A stretch of DNA of 36,996 nucleotides, taken from the NCBI GenBank assembly GCA_947168335.1, contig CAMVLM010000001.1, forward strand, positions 1 through 36,996, written 5' to 3'. This stretch comes from an uncultured Butyrivibrio sp. (lineage in GTDB: Bacteria > Bacillota > Clostridia > Lachnospirales > Lachnospiraceae). Below are positions 26,201 through 32,623 of the stretch, piece after piece; position 1 is the stretch's first letter, and every line of letters starts with the position of its first letter. The notes beneath the pieces were generated by a model. It was not told the origin of the DNA and ran no database searches. It saw only the letters and a program-made list of their open reading frames with translations. The translations under genes and the position numbers were made by a program.

Positions 26201-26491
26201 GTAATACTCAACAGCCTGAACAAACTCACCCATTGCTATGGCCAGTTCACACAAAGAGTAAACTATCTCTCTTCTAGTGGGCATTCTGTCATAAGCAAGA
26301 AGCAGGATATCACGGCTCTCCTCAAGCCTTCTGTTTACTTTGTAAAGGTCACTTATTGCACACAACATACCGACACTCTTAACCCTTTTCCAATCAATGG
26401 TGTCGGCAATTCGTACTGCATCCCCAAAACGCTGTGCCTTTATCAGCGATTTAATTTCCTCTGCTCTGATTTTATATTCTGTTTTATCCAA
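23225..26491 (-). CDS. TPR protein with long acidic linker and degenerate AAA-like C-terminal domain
   Basis: This 1088-residue protein has three parts. Residues 1 to about 205 are TPR-like helices ([22 protein letters not shown]). Residues 206-840 are low complexity: a Gln/Tyr/Asp-rich stretch near 270-340, then long Glu-rich runs. The last 220 residues resemble a CbxX/CfqX-like AAA ATPase: [20 protein letters not shown] (884-890 as the P-loop) and GYIVVIED (963-970 as Walker B). The P-loop Lys is replaced, GAGT in place of GKT, so nucleotide use is doubtful. No membrane segment is seen. It is a single-gene transcript divergent from rsmA. A scaffold role is possible; the function is unknown. 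Confidence 0.75.
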   Translation of the reverse strand: MDKTEYKIRAEEIKSLIKAQRFGDAVRIADTIDWKRVKSVGMLCAISDLYKVNRRLEESRDILLLAYDRMPTRREIVYSLCELAIAMGEFVQAVEYYKEFVRLAPRNTARYILQYKLYEAQEVSLEERIAVLEEYKKHDYNEKWAYELAYLYHRVGLTTECIEECDELFLYMREGRFVMKALELKSLHEPLSPEQKAAYQKYKAETGGTISAPEVSAPVMGRDVQAGTKTPTKEIPQIPENFEAGDLAQTPTAEIPQAEINEAVQYDIDAPTQELSSLGEQYQDPYDQGYQTDGQYDQMQEMPQQGQVQDVYNQDTQVWSAPEEPQQSVQDASDYEVPTVNVGDYNTVDLQKEIAENLKEVLTDSPEAALFADAHGPQVYNEEDEAQYSTGEMYDTTGDIGVPQQQTMSEIFYEDTADNGGEVQEEVTEPETEALTEEEELPEEGDQPEAETVDETVESEEIQEPDEEEVTEARTEPKPVKKTPLAEELKDKEIAANIAASTYSEHALFKGAVFMDEPLQDEVPGAVIRPNVRYKINNHFDKMLSQDYDGQISMAIDDEKQVEQQITGQISINDLLSDWESYKKDQQQKQLQNVKKLVAQETGELFKDFDENLIDPLMQEETGKEAIKEVLRPGADPQEVRMAAKDMVGAAIKEDIQEIKPVEDLQNTQSMVQLSGEDLEFADAYKEDEPEATKEEITEEVTEDYPSDEELAAEYPDDEDLESEETFTEDAKEADAPAGVKEIKFNAENNPEAAQVDFGNTTVIEASEVEEAVSEETEKAAEEDTSVEEKESEETAQEQAEEKEPEMPSEEDKASEEKVSDSKKPEHVSEKEEKDMETRVRVMTPEEKELFGPYIHHRKSRKQIIEAIDNLSMAAYTNNAIVTGEEGAGTVNLAKGLIKAIQSTDSNFSGKVAMISAITLNKRSVSTILEKIVNGALIIRRAADLKEDTVATLLKQLQIENKGYIVVIEDTKDDIDRLLDKYPDLKKCFNVRVDIEALDDDALVAYAKQYALEKEYVIDNLGILALHQNISERQTLDHEVTVSEVKEMVDDAIYYANKRSVGHVVDVLLRKRFDESDMIILREKDFLH

Positions 26492-26532
26492 AATATTGTC
26501 CTCTAAAACTTTTTCATACTACATCTAGTGTA

Positions 26533-26561
26533 AGTTTAGCACACGCCCTATGCTATGTCAA
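26533..26561 (-). promoter_or_regulatory. Promoter of the TPR/AAA-like gene
   Basis: On the minus strand a perfect TTGACA (26556-26561) and TAAACT (26533-26538) are 17 bp apart. The -10 ends about 41 bp before the start codon. Confidence 0.75.
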
Positions 26562-26580
26562 AAAATGAAAGGATGAAATG

Positions 26581-26596
26581 CCGCGTAATTACGCGG
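26581..26596 (+). promoter_or_regulatory. Perfect 16-bp GC-rich palindrome in the rsmA divergent region
   Basis: CCGCGTAATTACGCGG is its own reverse complement and is followed on the plus strand by TTTTTG. It stands between the minus-strand promoter and the plus-strand rsmA leader. It could be a repressor operator, or a terminator that stops stray plus-strand transcription; the loop would be TAATTA. Nothing upstream on that strand needs terminating. Confidence 0.5.
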
Positions 26597-26699
26597 TTTT
26601 TGTTGAATTTTTCCCCTGTAACATTGTAAACTAAAGAGGATTATTATATGTGAACATTTCATTAATTTTATTGATAATTATATTTACAGAGGTGAATAG

Positions 26700-27572
26700 A
26701 TGCCAACATTAGGATGTGCCTCCGGTACGAAGGCTGTCATTGAGAAATACAATCTGAGCATTCAGAAAAAGTTCGGCCAGAACTTTCTTATTGATGACTC
26801 CGTTTTGAACGGAACTGTTGAAGCCGCAGGCGTTACAAAGGAAGATACCGTATTGGAAATCGGCCCCGGAATCGGAACCATGACTCAGTATATCGCTGAG
26901 AGTGCCGGAAAAGTAATCGCTGTGGAAATCGACAAAATGCTCATACCAATCCTGGCTGACACATTATCTTCCTATGATAATGTAAAAGTAATCAATCAGG
27001 ATATTCTTAAGGTAAATATTGAAAAGATCGTTCAGGAAGAAAATGGTGGAAAGCCCATTAAAGTTGTCGCAAATCTTCCATATTACATAACCACACCTAT
27101 ACTTATGAGACTTCTTGAAAGTGAGCTTCCAATAGAAAGTATCACCGTTATGGTTCAGAAGGAAGTCGCTGACAGAATGGCAGAAGGCCCTGGTTCCAAA
27201 GATTATGGTGCGCTTTCACTTGCAGTTCAGTACTATACTGAGCCAACCATGGTTCAGGTAGTTCCGCCGAGCTGCTTTATACCACAGCCCGGTGTTGATT
27301 CAGCCGTGATCCACTTAAAGTGCCACAAGAATCCTCCGGTTGATGTCACTGATTCGAAATTTATGTTTTCCGTAATAAGAGCAGCCTTTGCCCAGAGAAG
27401 AAAAACACTTTCAAACGGTGTAACAAACGGAAATCTTGGTTTAACAAGAGATCAGGTTGCAGGAGCTTTGGAAGAGATGGGACTTAATCCTTCCATTAGA
27501 GGCGAAAAGCTCAGCCTCGAGGATTTTGCAAAACTGTCAAATATCCTCTATCCACTTGTAAATAAGGAATAA
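26700..27572 (+). CDS. rsmA: 16S rRNA dimethyladenosine transferase RsmA/KsgA
   Basis: This 290-residue enzyme dimethylates two adjacent adenines in the 3' hairpin of 16S rRNA late in 30S assembly. Motifs are KKFGQNFLIDD (23-33), the SAM-binding LEIGPGIGT (52-60), acidic AVEID (74-78), and the catalytic NLPYYITTP (125-133). The C-terminal domain contains FAQRRKTLSN. GAGGTG 6 nt before the ATG supports the start. tatD follows after 5 bp, a pairing common in Firmicutes. Loss of function gives kasugamycin resistance. Confidence 0.96.
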   Translation: MPTLGCASGTKAVIEKYNLSIQKKFGQNFLIDDSVLNGTVEAAGVTKEDTVLEIGPGIGTMTQYIAESAGKVIAVEIDKMLIPILADTLSSYDNVKVINQDILKVNIEKIVQEENGGKPIKVVANLPYYITTPILMRLLESELPIESITVMVQKEVADRMAEGPGSKDYGALSLAVQYYTEPTMVQVVPPSCFIPQPGVDSAVIHLKCHKNPPVDVTDSKFMFSVIRAAFAQRRKTLSNGVTNGNLGLTRDQVAGALEEMGLNPSIRGEKLSLEDFAKLSNILYPLVNKE

Positions 27573-27577
27573 TTGAA

Positions 27578-28342
27578 ATGATTTTTGAGACACATGCCCA
27601 TTATGATGATGAGGCTTTTGACGAAGACAGATACACTTTACTTGAATCCATGACGGATCATGGAATAGGAACAATAGTTAACGCAACAGCCAGCAGACGC
27701 ACAGTAGAAAAGTCGCTGGAGCTTGCACATAAATATCCCTTTGTTTATACAACAATAGGTGTTCATCCAAGTGACAGTGCTGAGATGGATGAAGAAGAGC
27801 TTAGTTGGCTCGAAGAGATGTGCGGTGACGAAAAAGCCGTAGCTGTAGGCGAAATCGGACTTGATTATCACTATGATGAGCCCTCCAAAGAAATTCAAAA
27901 GAAATGGTTTGAGGCACAGATAGAACTTGCAAGGAAGGTCAAGCTTCCGATAATTGTCCACTCCAGAGATGCTGCCAAAGATACAATGGATATTATGAAA
28001 AATCTGCACGCAGAAGAAATCGGAGGAGATATCCACTGCTTTTCCTACTCGGTTGAAGTAGCCAGAGAATACCTCAATATGGGATTTTACATCGGAGTCG
28101 GAGGTGTCATCACCTTTAAAAACGGAAGAAAACTCAGAGAAGTTGTGGAATATGCACCAATAGAACAGATAGTTATTGAGACCGACTCCCCCTATCTTTC
28201 TCCCGAACCTTTCAGAGGGAAAAGAAACTCTTCTCTCAACCTGCCTTATGTAGTTGATAAGATCGCTGAAATAAAGGGATTAACCCCTGAAGAAGTCATA
28301 GCTGTTACTGAGAATAACGCAAGAAAACTGTATAATCTTTAA
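27578..28342 (+). CDS. tatD: TatD family metal-dependent hydrolase
   Basis: This 254-residue amidohydrolase-fold protein has all metal ligands expected of TatD: His6 and His8 in THAHYDD, Glu92 in VGEIGLDYH, His128 in VHSRDA, His153 in HCFS and Asp203 in ETDSPYL. TatD proteins are 3'-5' DNA/RNA exonucleases linked to DNA repair and RNA quality control, despite the Tat name. The start is 5 bp after the rsmA stop, so it is cotranscribed. A bidirectional terminator follows. Confidence 0.94.
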   Translation: MIFETHAHYDDEAFDEDRYTLLESMTDHGIGTIVNATASRRTVEKSLELAHKYPFVYTTIGVHPSDSAEMDEEELSWLEEMCGDEKAVAVGEIGLDYHYDEPSKEIQKKWFEAQIELARKVKLPIIVHSRDAAKDTMDIMKNLHAEEIGGDIHCFSYSVEVAREYLNMGFYIGVGGVITFKNGRKLREVVEYAPIEQIVIETDSPYLSPEPFRGKRNSSLNLPYVVDKIAEIKGLTPEEVIAVTENNARKLYNL

Positions 28343-28351
28343 TTCATAACA

Positions 28352-28377
28352 AAAGCCCTTCCGACCGGAAGGGCTTT
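28352..28377 (+). terminator. Bidirectional terminator between tatD and the PadR operon
   Basis: AAAGCCCTTCC (28352-28362) pairs with GGAAGGGCTTT (28367-28377) around a 4-nt loop. It lies between two converging genes, 9 bp after tatD and 7 bp after the minus-strand gene's stop, and serves both. Confidence 0.85.
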
Positions 28378-28384
28378 CACTATA

Positions 28385-29452
28385 TTAATATGCTTTTTTC
28401 AAAATGTTATGTACAAGGGGTGCGATCAGCCAGATAAGCCACATGCGTCCCCATTCGCCAAACACGAATCCGCCTACAAAGAAGATTAGTGTTACTATCT
28501 GCCAGTAGCTTCCCATAATGGCATCCATTAAGGGATTTCCTGTCTCTGCCTTCTTATGTTTCTTATACTTTTTAGCTTTTACTTCTTTATCATCATTATC
28601 AATCTCAACATTAATTCTAACTTCCCTGACATTGCCTTCAGAATCTTCTGACTCAATGCCTGTCTTGCCGTTTAAGGAAAGAAGTGTTCTGAATGCGCTT
28701 TCCTTAGCACCGGATGAGATTATAAGGAATACTCCAACGCTGACCATGATGAAGAGAAGTGTCGGTGCAACTCCTTCACTCAAAAAGTTATTGCTTGAAA
28801 TGGAATCGATAATCGCAGCGGGGGCAACGCTCAAAATGCAAAGTGCGATTCCTGCTGCCAGCATTACCTTTTTATTGAACTGATTTTCAATCTGATCTTC
28901 CGTTATGTTTTTTACTGTGTAAGCATCGATTGAACAAAGCTCATTTGTTAAGAACTTCCATTTCTTAACCTTGCTTGTAGAAAGAATTATAAGACCTACA
29001 CCACAAGCAACTGCTGCAAAAAGAAGGAGAAGTCCTGCTCCTGATGCAGCTTTTGAAACTATTCCAAGGACTGAAGCGGAATCCAGACCACCTGCCATAA
29101 TAAGACCTATAGGTGATGCTGTACAAAGCATAATTCCCAGTGCCAGCATAAATCTGCTGGTCACAGCATCGGAAATGTAATCAATTGCTTCATCATATGA
29201 TACATGACGTCTTTTCTCAGAATCGTTAGCTGCTTCATCCTTTGAAATTCCAAGGGATTCAGCTATCTCATTCAGATTACCAAACTCTGAAATAACAATT
29301 CCGATAGCTTCATTCTCGGGTTTACCCTCTGAAATCAGCTCATTGTACTTGTCCTCCATCATCATAAGGAGTTCCTGCTTTGCCCTTCTTACCTCTTCAG
29401 AATCAGGAAGGCTTGAAAACATTGTGTCTAAGTAATTTCTGATAGTATCCAT
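28385..29452 (-). CDS. Permease-prefix/DUF1700-like membrane protein, PadR partner
   Basis: This 355-residue protein starts with a helical domain (1-75) typical of proteins encoded next to PadR regulators: LDTMFSSLPDSEEVRRAKQELLMMMEDKY, followed by ISEFGNLNEIAESLG. Four or more membrane segments follow (FMLALGIMLCTASPIGLIMAG, ASGAGLLLLFAAVACGVGLI, KVMLAAGIALCILSVAPAAII, TLLFIMVSVGVFLIIS), with a polar Lys-rich segment and a last hydrophobic pair. It starts right after the padR stop, so it is translated from the same mRNA. Such pairs often answer membrane stress or antimicrobial compounds; what this one senses is not visible. Confidence 0.8.
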   Translation of the reverse strand: MDTIRNYLDTMFSSLPDSEEVRRAKQELLMMMEDKYNELISEGKPENEAIGIVISEFGNLNEIAESLGISKDEAANDSEKRRHVSYDEAIDYISDAVTSRFMLALGIMLCTASPIGLIMAGGLDSASVLGIVSKAASGAGLLLLFAAVACGVGLIILSTSKVKKWKFLTNELCSIDAYTVKNITEDQIENQFNKKVMLAAGIALCILSVAPAAIIDSISSNNFLSEGVAPTLLFIMVSVGVFLIISSGAKESAFRTLLSLNGKTGIESEDSEGNVREVRINVEIDNDDKEVKAKKYKKHKKAETGNPLMDAIMGSYWQIVTLIFFVGGFVFGEWGRMWLIWLIAPLVHNILKKAY

Positions 29453-29454
29453 TT

Positions 29455-29787
29455 TTATTCTCCCTCTATAAACCTTTCTATTACATCCTTAGTAAGTTGC
29501 CACTCGTCACATTTTTCTTTGTAATATTTCATACCCTCTTCGGTTATCTCATAATATGTCCGCTTCTTCCCATTTTCTGCTTCTCTGACATAAGATGTGA
29601 CATAACCGTTCTTCTCCAGACGAGTAAAAGCCGAGTAAAGTGTAGTTTCCTTTATCAGATATTTTCCTTCAGATATGGCCTTGATATTCTTGGAAATATC
29701 ATATCCGTAAGATGGGCCTTTCTTCAGGAAATATAAGATAATGGTATCATTGTATCCTCTAATAACATCACTGCTTATTTCCTGCAT
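29455..29787 (-). CDS. PadR family transcriptional repressor
   Basis: This 110-residue protein is a compact PadR-type regulator: a winged helix (YGYDISKNIKAISEGKYLIKETTLYSAFTRLEKNGYVTSY), then RTYYEITEEGMKYYKEKCDEW with the typical Tyr-x-Ile-Thr-x-Glu-Gly. PadR proteins bind dyads in their own promoters and release them on ligand binding. Two matching dyads lie upstream (29880-29900, 29917-29937). The next gene begins where this one ends. The ligand is not known. Confidence 0.92.
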   Translation of the reverse strand: MQEISSDVIRGYNDTIILYFLKKGPSYGYDISKNIKAISEGKYLIKETTLYSAFTRLEKNGYVTSYVREAENGKKRTYYEITEEGMKYYKEKCDEWQLTKDVIERFIEGE

Positions 29788-29824
29788 AAACTAATACCCT
29801 CATAAGATTGGTTACTATAACAAA

Positions 29825-29873
29825 GGATTTCGCTTGCGAAATCCTCGCGCGCAAGCGGTATTGCGAAGCAATA
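29825..29873 (-). repeat. Two short hairpins in the padR leader, REP-like
   Basis: GGATTTCG (29825-29832) pairs with CGAAATCC (29837-29844), and TATTGC (29859-29864) pairs with GCAATA (29868-29873). Between them sits a CG-rich stretch. They lie in the padR 5' leader. Similar GCGAAATCC-type palindromes are scattered between genes in related genomes to my knowledge, so this may be a dispersed repeat instead of a local control element. Confidence 0.5.
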
Positions 29874-29879
29874 AGAAAT

Positions 29880-29900
29880 ATACCACGACTGTCGTACTAT
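29880..29900 (-). promoter_or_regulatory. Downstream PadR operator dyad
   Basis: ATACCACGAC (29880-29889) and GTCGTACTAT (29891-29900) are 8/10 inverted matches around a central T. It lies just downstream of the predicted padR transcription start and matches the second dyad at 29917-29937 in its half-site, consensus ATAnTACGAC. Confidence 0.75.
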
Positions 29901-29913
29901 GACTGTTAAAGTA

Positions 29914-29942
29914 ATCATAATACGTCTGTCGTAGTATGTCAA
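29914..29942 (-). promoter_or_regulatory. padR promoter with operator dyad filling the spacer
   Basis: On the minus strand a perfect TTGACA (29937-29942) and TATGAT (29914-29919) are 17 bp apart. A dyad, ATAATACGTC (29917-29926) and GTCGTAGTAT (29928-29937), runs from the -10 to the -35. A repressor bound here would block RNA polymerase, so autorepression by PadR is strongly suggested. Confidence 0.82.
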
Positions 29943-30006
29943 CATATATCACATATTTTTTTATCTGACATCATAAGAGATGTACAGCCTCTCTCTTACC
30001 CCTTAC

Positions 30007-30153
30007 TCAAACTGCTTGTTGTAAACTGATTCCCTGCAAAATTTCTGTTTTTTCAAGTACCTCTGAGACACTATTAACAGGTATTATCTCAAGATTATCC
30101 TTTACCTCATCTGCAACATAAAGCAGCTCATCATTGAACGCTTTACAAAACCT
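30007..30153 (-). pseudogene. Remnant of a Lon protease C-terminus
   Basis: The minus strand between padR and the oligopeptidase gene reads about 48 codons without a start codon and with an in-frame stop just upstream: NDELLYVADEVKDNL, then EIIPVNSVSEVLEK, ending ISLQQAV. This resembles the last residues of Lon proteases, in which a segment like EVK.NL.IIPV..VDEVL closes the proteolytic domain. All catalytic parts are missing. Beyond about 30153 no related frame is seen. It points to a deletion that removed most of a lon-like gene. The match is from memory. Confidence 0.5.
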
Positions 30154-30191
30154 TTACAGTTGTCTAAGATAAATACATGATAATAGCATTA

Positions 30192-30211
30192 ACATTGACA
30201 TGTGTCAATGT
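30192..30211 (+). promoter_or_regulatory. Palindrome before the oligopeptidase gene
   Basis: ACATTGACA (30192-30200) and TGTCAATGT (30203-30211) are a perfect 9-bp inverted repeat around TG, with a T-rich run after it. TTGACA inside its left arm could be a -35, but no good -10 stands at 17 bp, so it may be an operator. Confidence 0.45.
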
Positions 30212-30243
30212 TTTTTATTTTAAAATAAGAGAAAGGTATGAAT

Positions 30244-31938
30244 ATGGAAAAATTTAGTAAAATCGAATATCATCGCCCTGATATAGAGGTATTAAAAAAA
30301 GCTGTAGAGGATGCTACTTCAAAGATTCTTAATGCCAAGAGTTATCAGGAAGTAAAGGATGCGTATTATGCTCTTCAGGAGCGTGAGCAGGCGGATGAAA
30401 CAATGTATACCCTGGCTTATGTCCGCAATACCATCAATATGAAAGATGAATTTTATGATGGAGAGATCAAATGGCTGCAGGAGGCTTTTGCTCAGACCAT
30501 CCCCCAGTACAATGCTTTTCAGAAAGCTCTCACAACGTCACAATTCAGACCTGAATTCGAGGCTGAGTTTGGTGCCCAGCTCCTTAGGAAGCTTGATGCA
30601 TCTTTAATGACAAGCGATGAGAAGATCATCCCCGAAACAATACGCTGCGAACAGCTTAGCCAGGAATACAGCAAGACAGCAGCCAGCGCAGTTACAGATT
30701 TCAGAGGAGAAAGCTGCAATTTTTACGGACTCCTTAAGCACATGCAGAGCACGGACCGTACAGAACGCAAGGAAGCCTTTGAGGCATGGGCAGCTCTTTA
30801 TGAAAAGATCAGCCCCGAGCTTGAAGCTCAGTATGGAGAACTGGTAAAACTCCGCAATGAAATGGCTCTTAAGATGGGATTTAAGAGTTATACTGATATG
30901 GCTTATATCAGCAGAAACCGCTTTGACTATAAACAGGAGGATGCAGCAAAATTCCGCGAGCAGGTCAGAACGATTATCACACCTGCTGTTGCAAAGATAC
31001 GTAAAATACAACAGGAAAAACTTGGTGTTGATAAGCTGTATTACTATGACGAAGAGCTGAATTTCCCGGATGGCAATGCAACTCCAATCGGAAGCGTACA
31101 GGAACTTGTTGATAAGGCGCAGAAAATGTACAGAGAAATGAGCGCTGAAACCGGAGAATTCTTTGATTTCATGAAGGAGTATGAACTCTTTGATCTGGAG
31201 ACAAGACCGGGCAAGCATATGGGTGGCTATATGACAGCCATGCCTCTTTTCAAGGCACCATTCATCTTCAGTAATTTCAACGGAACTTCAGCAGATGTAG
31301 ATGTACTTACCCACGAGGCAGGTCATGCATTCCAGGGATATCTTGCCATGAGATCTATTGAAGTGGATGCTCTTCGCGGCTCTACTGCTGAAATTAACGA
31401 GATTCACTCCATGTCAATGGAACACTTCGCATATCCCTGGATGGAACTGTTCTTTGGTGAAAACACAGAGAAGTATATCACCTCGCATCTTATGGGTGCG
31501 CTCTGCGTAATCCCTTATTTGGTAAGCGTTGACGAGTTTCAGCATGAGGTGTATTCACATCCTGAATACACAGCAGCTGACTGGAAAAGAACATGGCATG
31601 AAATTGAGCAAAAATACATGCCCTGGCGCGATTATGATGGAAATGAATTTTTGGAGTCTGGCGGCTTCTGGATGCAGAAACAGCACATCTTCCTTTATCC
31701 TTTCTACTATATCGAATATGCGATGTCACAGATCTGTGCTTTCCAGTATTATGGCCGCATGAAAGAAGACAGAAAGAAAGCCTGGGAGGATTATCTTAGC
31801 CTTTGCCGTGCAGGCGGAACCAAGGGCTATTTAGAACTCCTGAAAATTGGTAATCTTCTTAGTCCTTTTGAAGATGGTACTGTAGAAAAGAGTACATCAC
31901 ATGTAATCGAGGAACTTTCAAAGCGTTATATGGCATAA
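30244..31938 (+). CDS. pepF: M3 family oligoendopeptidase (PepF-like)
   Basis: This is a zinc metallopeptidase of family M3 that cuts short peptides in the cytoplasm. The zinc motif HEAGH is at His357-Glu358-x2-His361 counted from the ATG at 30244, in LTHEAGHAFQGY; the third ligand is the Glu in EINEIHSMSME 26 residues on. The C-terminal helical fold with YAMSQICAFQYY is typical. GAAAGG ends 7 nt before 30244 but only 1 nt before another ATG at 30238, so the later start is preferred, giving 564 residues. A strong terminator follows. Confidence 0.93.
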   Translation: MEKFSKIEYHRPDIEVLKKAVEDATSKILNAKSYQEVKDAYYALQEREQADETMYTLAYVRNTINMKDEFYDGEIKWLQEAFAQTIPQYNAFQKALTTSQFRPEFEAEFGAQLLRKLDASLMTSDEKIIPETIRCEQLSQEYSKTAASAVTDFRGESCNFYGLLKHMQSTDRTERKEAFEAWAALYEKISPELEAQYGELVKLRNEMALKMGFKSYTDMAYISRNRFDYKQEDAAKFREQVRTIITPAVAKIRKIQQEKLGVDKLYYYDEELNFPDGNATPIGSVQELVDKAQKMYREMSAETGEFFDFMKEYELFDLETRPGKHMGGYMTAMPLFKAPFIFSNFNGTSADVDVLTHEAGHAFQGYLAMRSIEVDALRGSTAEINEIHSMSMEHFAYPWMELFFGENTEKYITSHLMGALCVIPYLVSVDEFQHEVYSHPEYTAADWKRTWHEIEQKYMPWRDYDGNEFLESGGFWMQKQHIFLYPFYYIEYAMSQICAFQYYGRMKEDRKKAWEDYLSLCRAGGTKGYLELLKIGNLLSPFEDGTVEKSTSHVIEELSKRYMA

Positions 31939-31940
31939 AA

Positions 31941-31978
31941 AAACAGAGCAGCTTAATCCGGATTAAGCTGCTCTGTTT
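31941..31978 (+). terminator. Bidirectional terminator between pepF and nrdG
   Basis: A perfect 38-bp palindrome, AAACAGAGCAGCTTAATCC and its reverse complement, ends in TTT on both strands. It lies between converging genes, 2 bp from both stop codons, and serves both. Confidence 0.88.
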
Positions 31979-31980
31979 AT

Positions 31981-32511
31981 CTATTCATTGAATTCAGACA
32001 AGGTAAGTTTTCCGCTTGTGAGAGTCTTTTTTACATCAATTATTCTCTGGTTGGAAGATCCTCTGAATTTCAGGGAGATATCCTTCAGGTCAAGCTTGAA
32101 TTCACCGTCCACAAGAACATCTATATTCTTCAGTATTTCAGGTGTATCCTCCGAGTGGCATCTTTTATTATTTGTATCATTCAGTTCTTCCCATAAATAG
32201 CCGCTATAGATCCATATGCTTTTTCCTGGAAGTTCATCTTTTATCCTTTTTATAAATGGGCTTATAACCTTCTGATTGACAATCTCCATAGGCTCGCCGC
32301 CAAGGATTGTAAGGCCTGAAACATAATCCGGTCTGAGGGAATCAATGATTTCATCTTCCACTTCTTTTGTAAACGGTTTTCCGAAATTGAAATCCCAGGT
32401 CTCTTCGTTGAAACAGCCCTCGCAATGATGGGTACACCCTGAGACAAAAAGGGATGTACGTACGCCAACCCCGTTTGCAATGTCCGTTGTCTTTATTTCA
32501 CCATAATTCAT
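31981..32511 (-). CDS. nrdG: Anaerobic ribonucleoside-triphosphate reductase activating protein
   Basis: This 176-residue radical SAM enzyme uses SAM and a [4Fe-4S] cluster to make the glycyl radical on NrdD. Cluster ligands are Cys26, Cys30 and Cys33 in GCTHHCEGCFN. LTILGGEPM near the middle is the GGE motif that binds the SAM amino group. AAAGGAAAG stands 8 nt before the ATG. It follows nrdD on the same strand after a 112-bp gap that holds a terminator-like hairpin, so it may be made at a lower level than NrdD. Confidence 0.95.
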   Translation of the reverse strand: MNYGEIKTTDIANGVGVRTSLFVSGCTHHCEGCFNEETWDFNFGKPFTKEVEDEIIDSLRPDYVSGLTILGGEPMEIVNQKVISPFIKRIKDELPGKSIWIYSGYLWEELNDTNNKRCHSEDTPEILKNIDVLVDGEFKLDLKDISLKFRGSSNQRIIDVKKTLTSGKLTLSEFNE

Positions 32512-32552
32512 CTGATTGCTTTCCTTTGCTAAAACAATAAAGGGAATAAAAA

Positions 32553-32575
32553 GGAGCTACCAAAATGATAGCTCC
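32553..32575 (-). terminator. Intercistronic terminator-like hairpin between nrdD and nrdG
   Basis: GGAGCTA (32553-32559) pairs with TAGCTCC (32569-32575) around a 9-nt loop. On the minus strand TTTTT follows. As no promoter is evident for nrdG after it, it is likely a partial terminator that lowers nrdG expression. Confidence 0.7.
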
Positions 32576-32623
32576 CCTCCCCACTTTATATACCTTTTCT
32601 CCGAAAGGGCGCTACAACTTCAA

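Noticed and set aside
29974..29998. Terminator after the Lon remnant
   Set aside because: TAAGAGA and TCTCTTA can pair, but on the minus strand the following bases are A-rich, not T-rich, so a rho-independent terminator is not supported.
30604..31218. Long minus-strand open frame of 204 codons opposite the oligopeptidase gene
   Set aside because: It lies entirely inside the firm M3 peptidase gene, has a Cys/Ile/Leu-rich composition typical of antisense frames, no ribosome binding site and no family resemblance.
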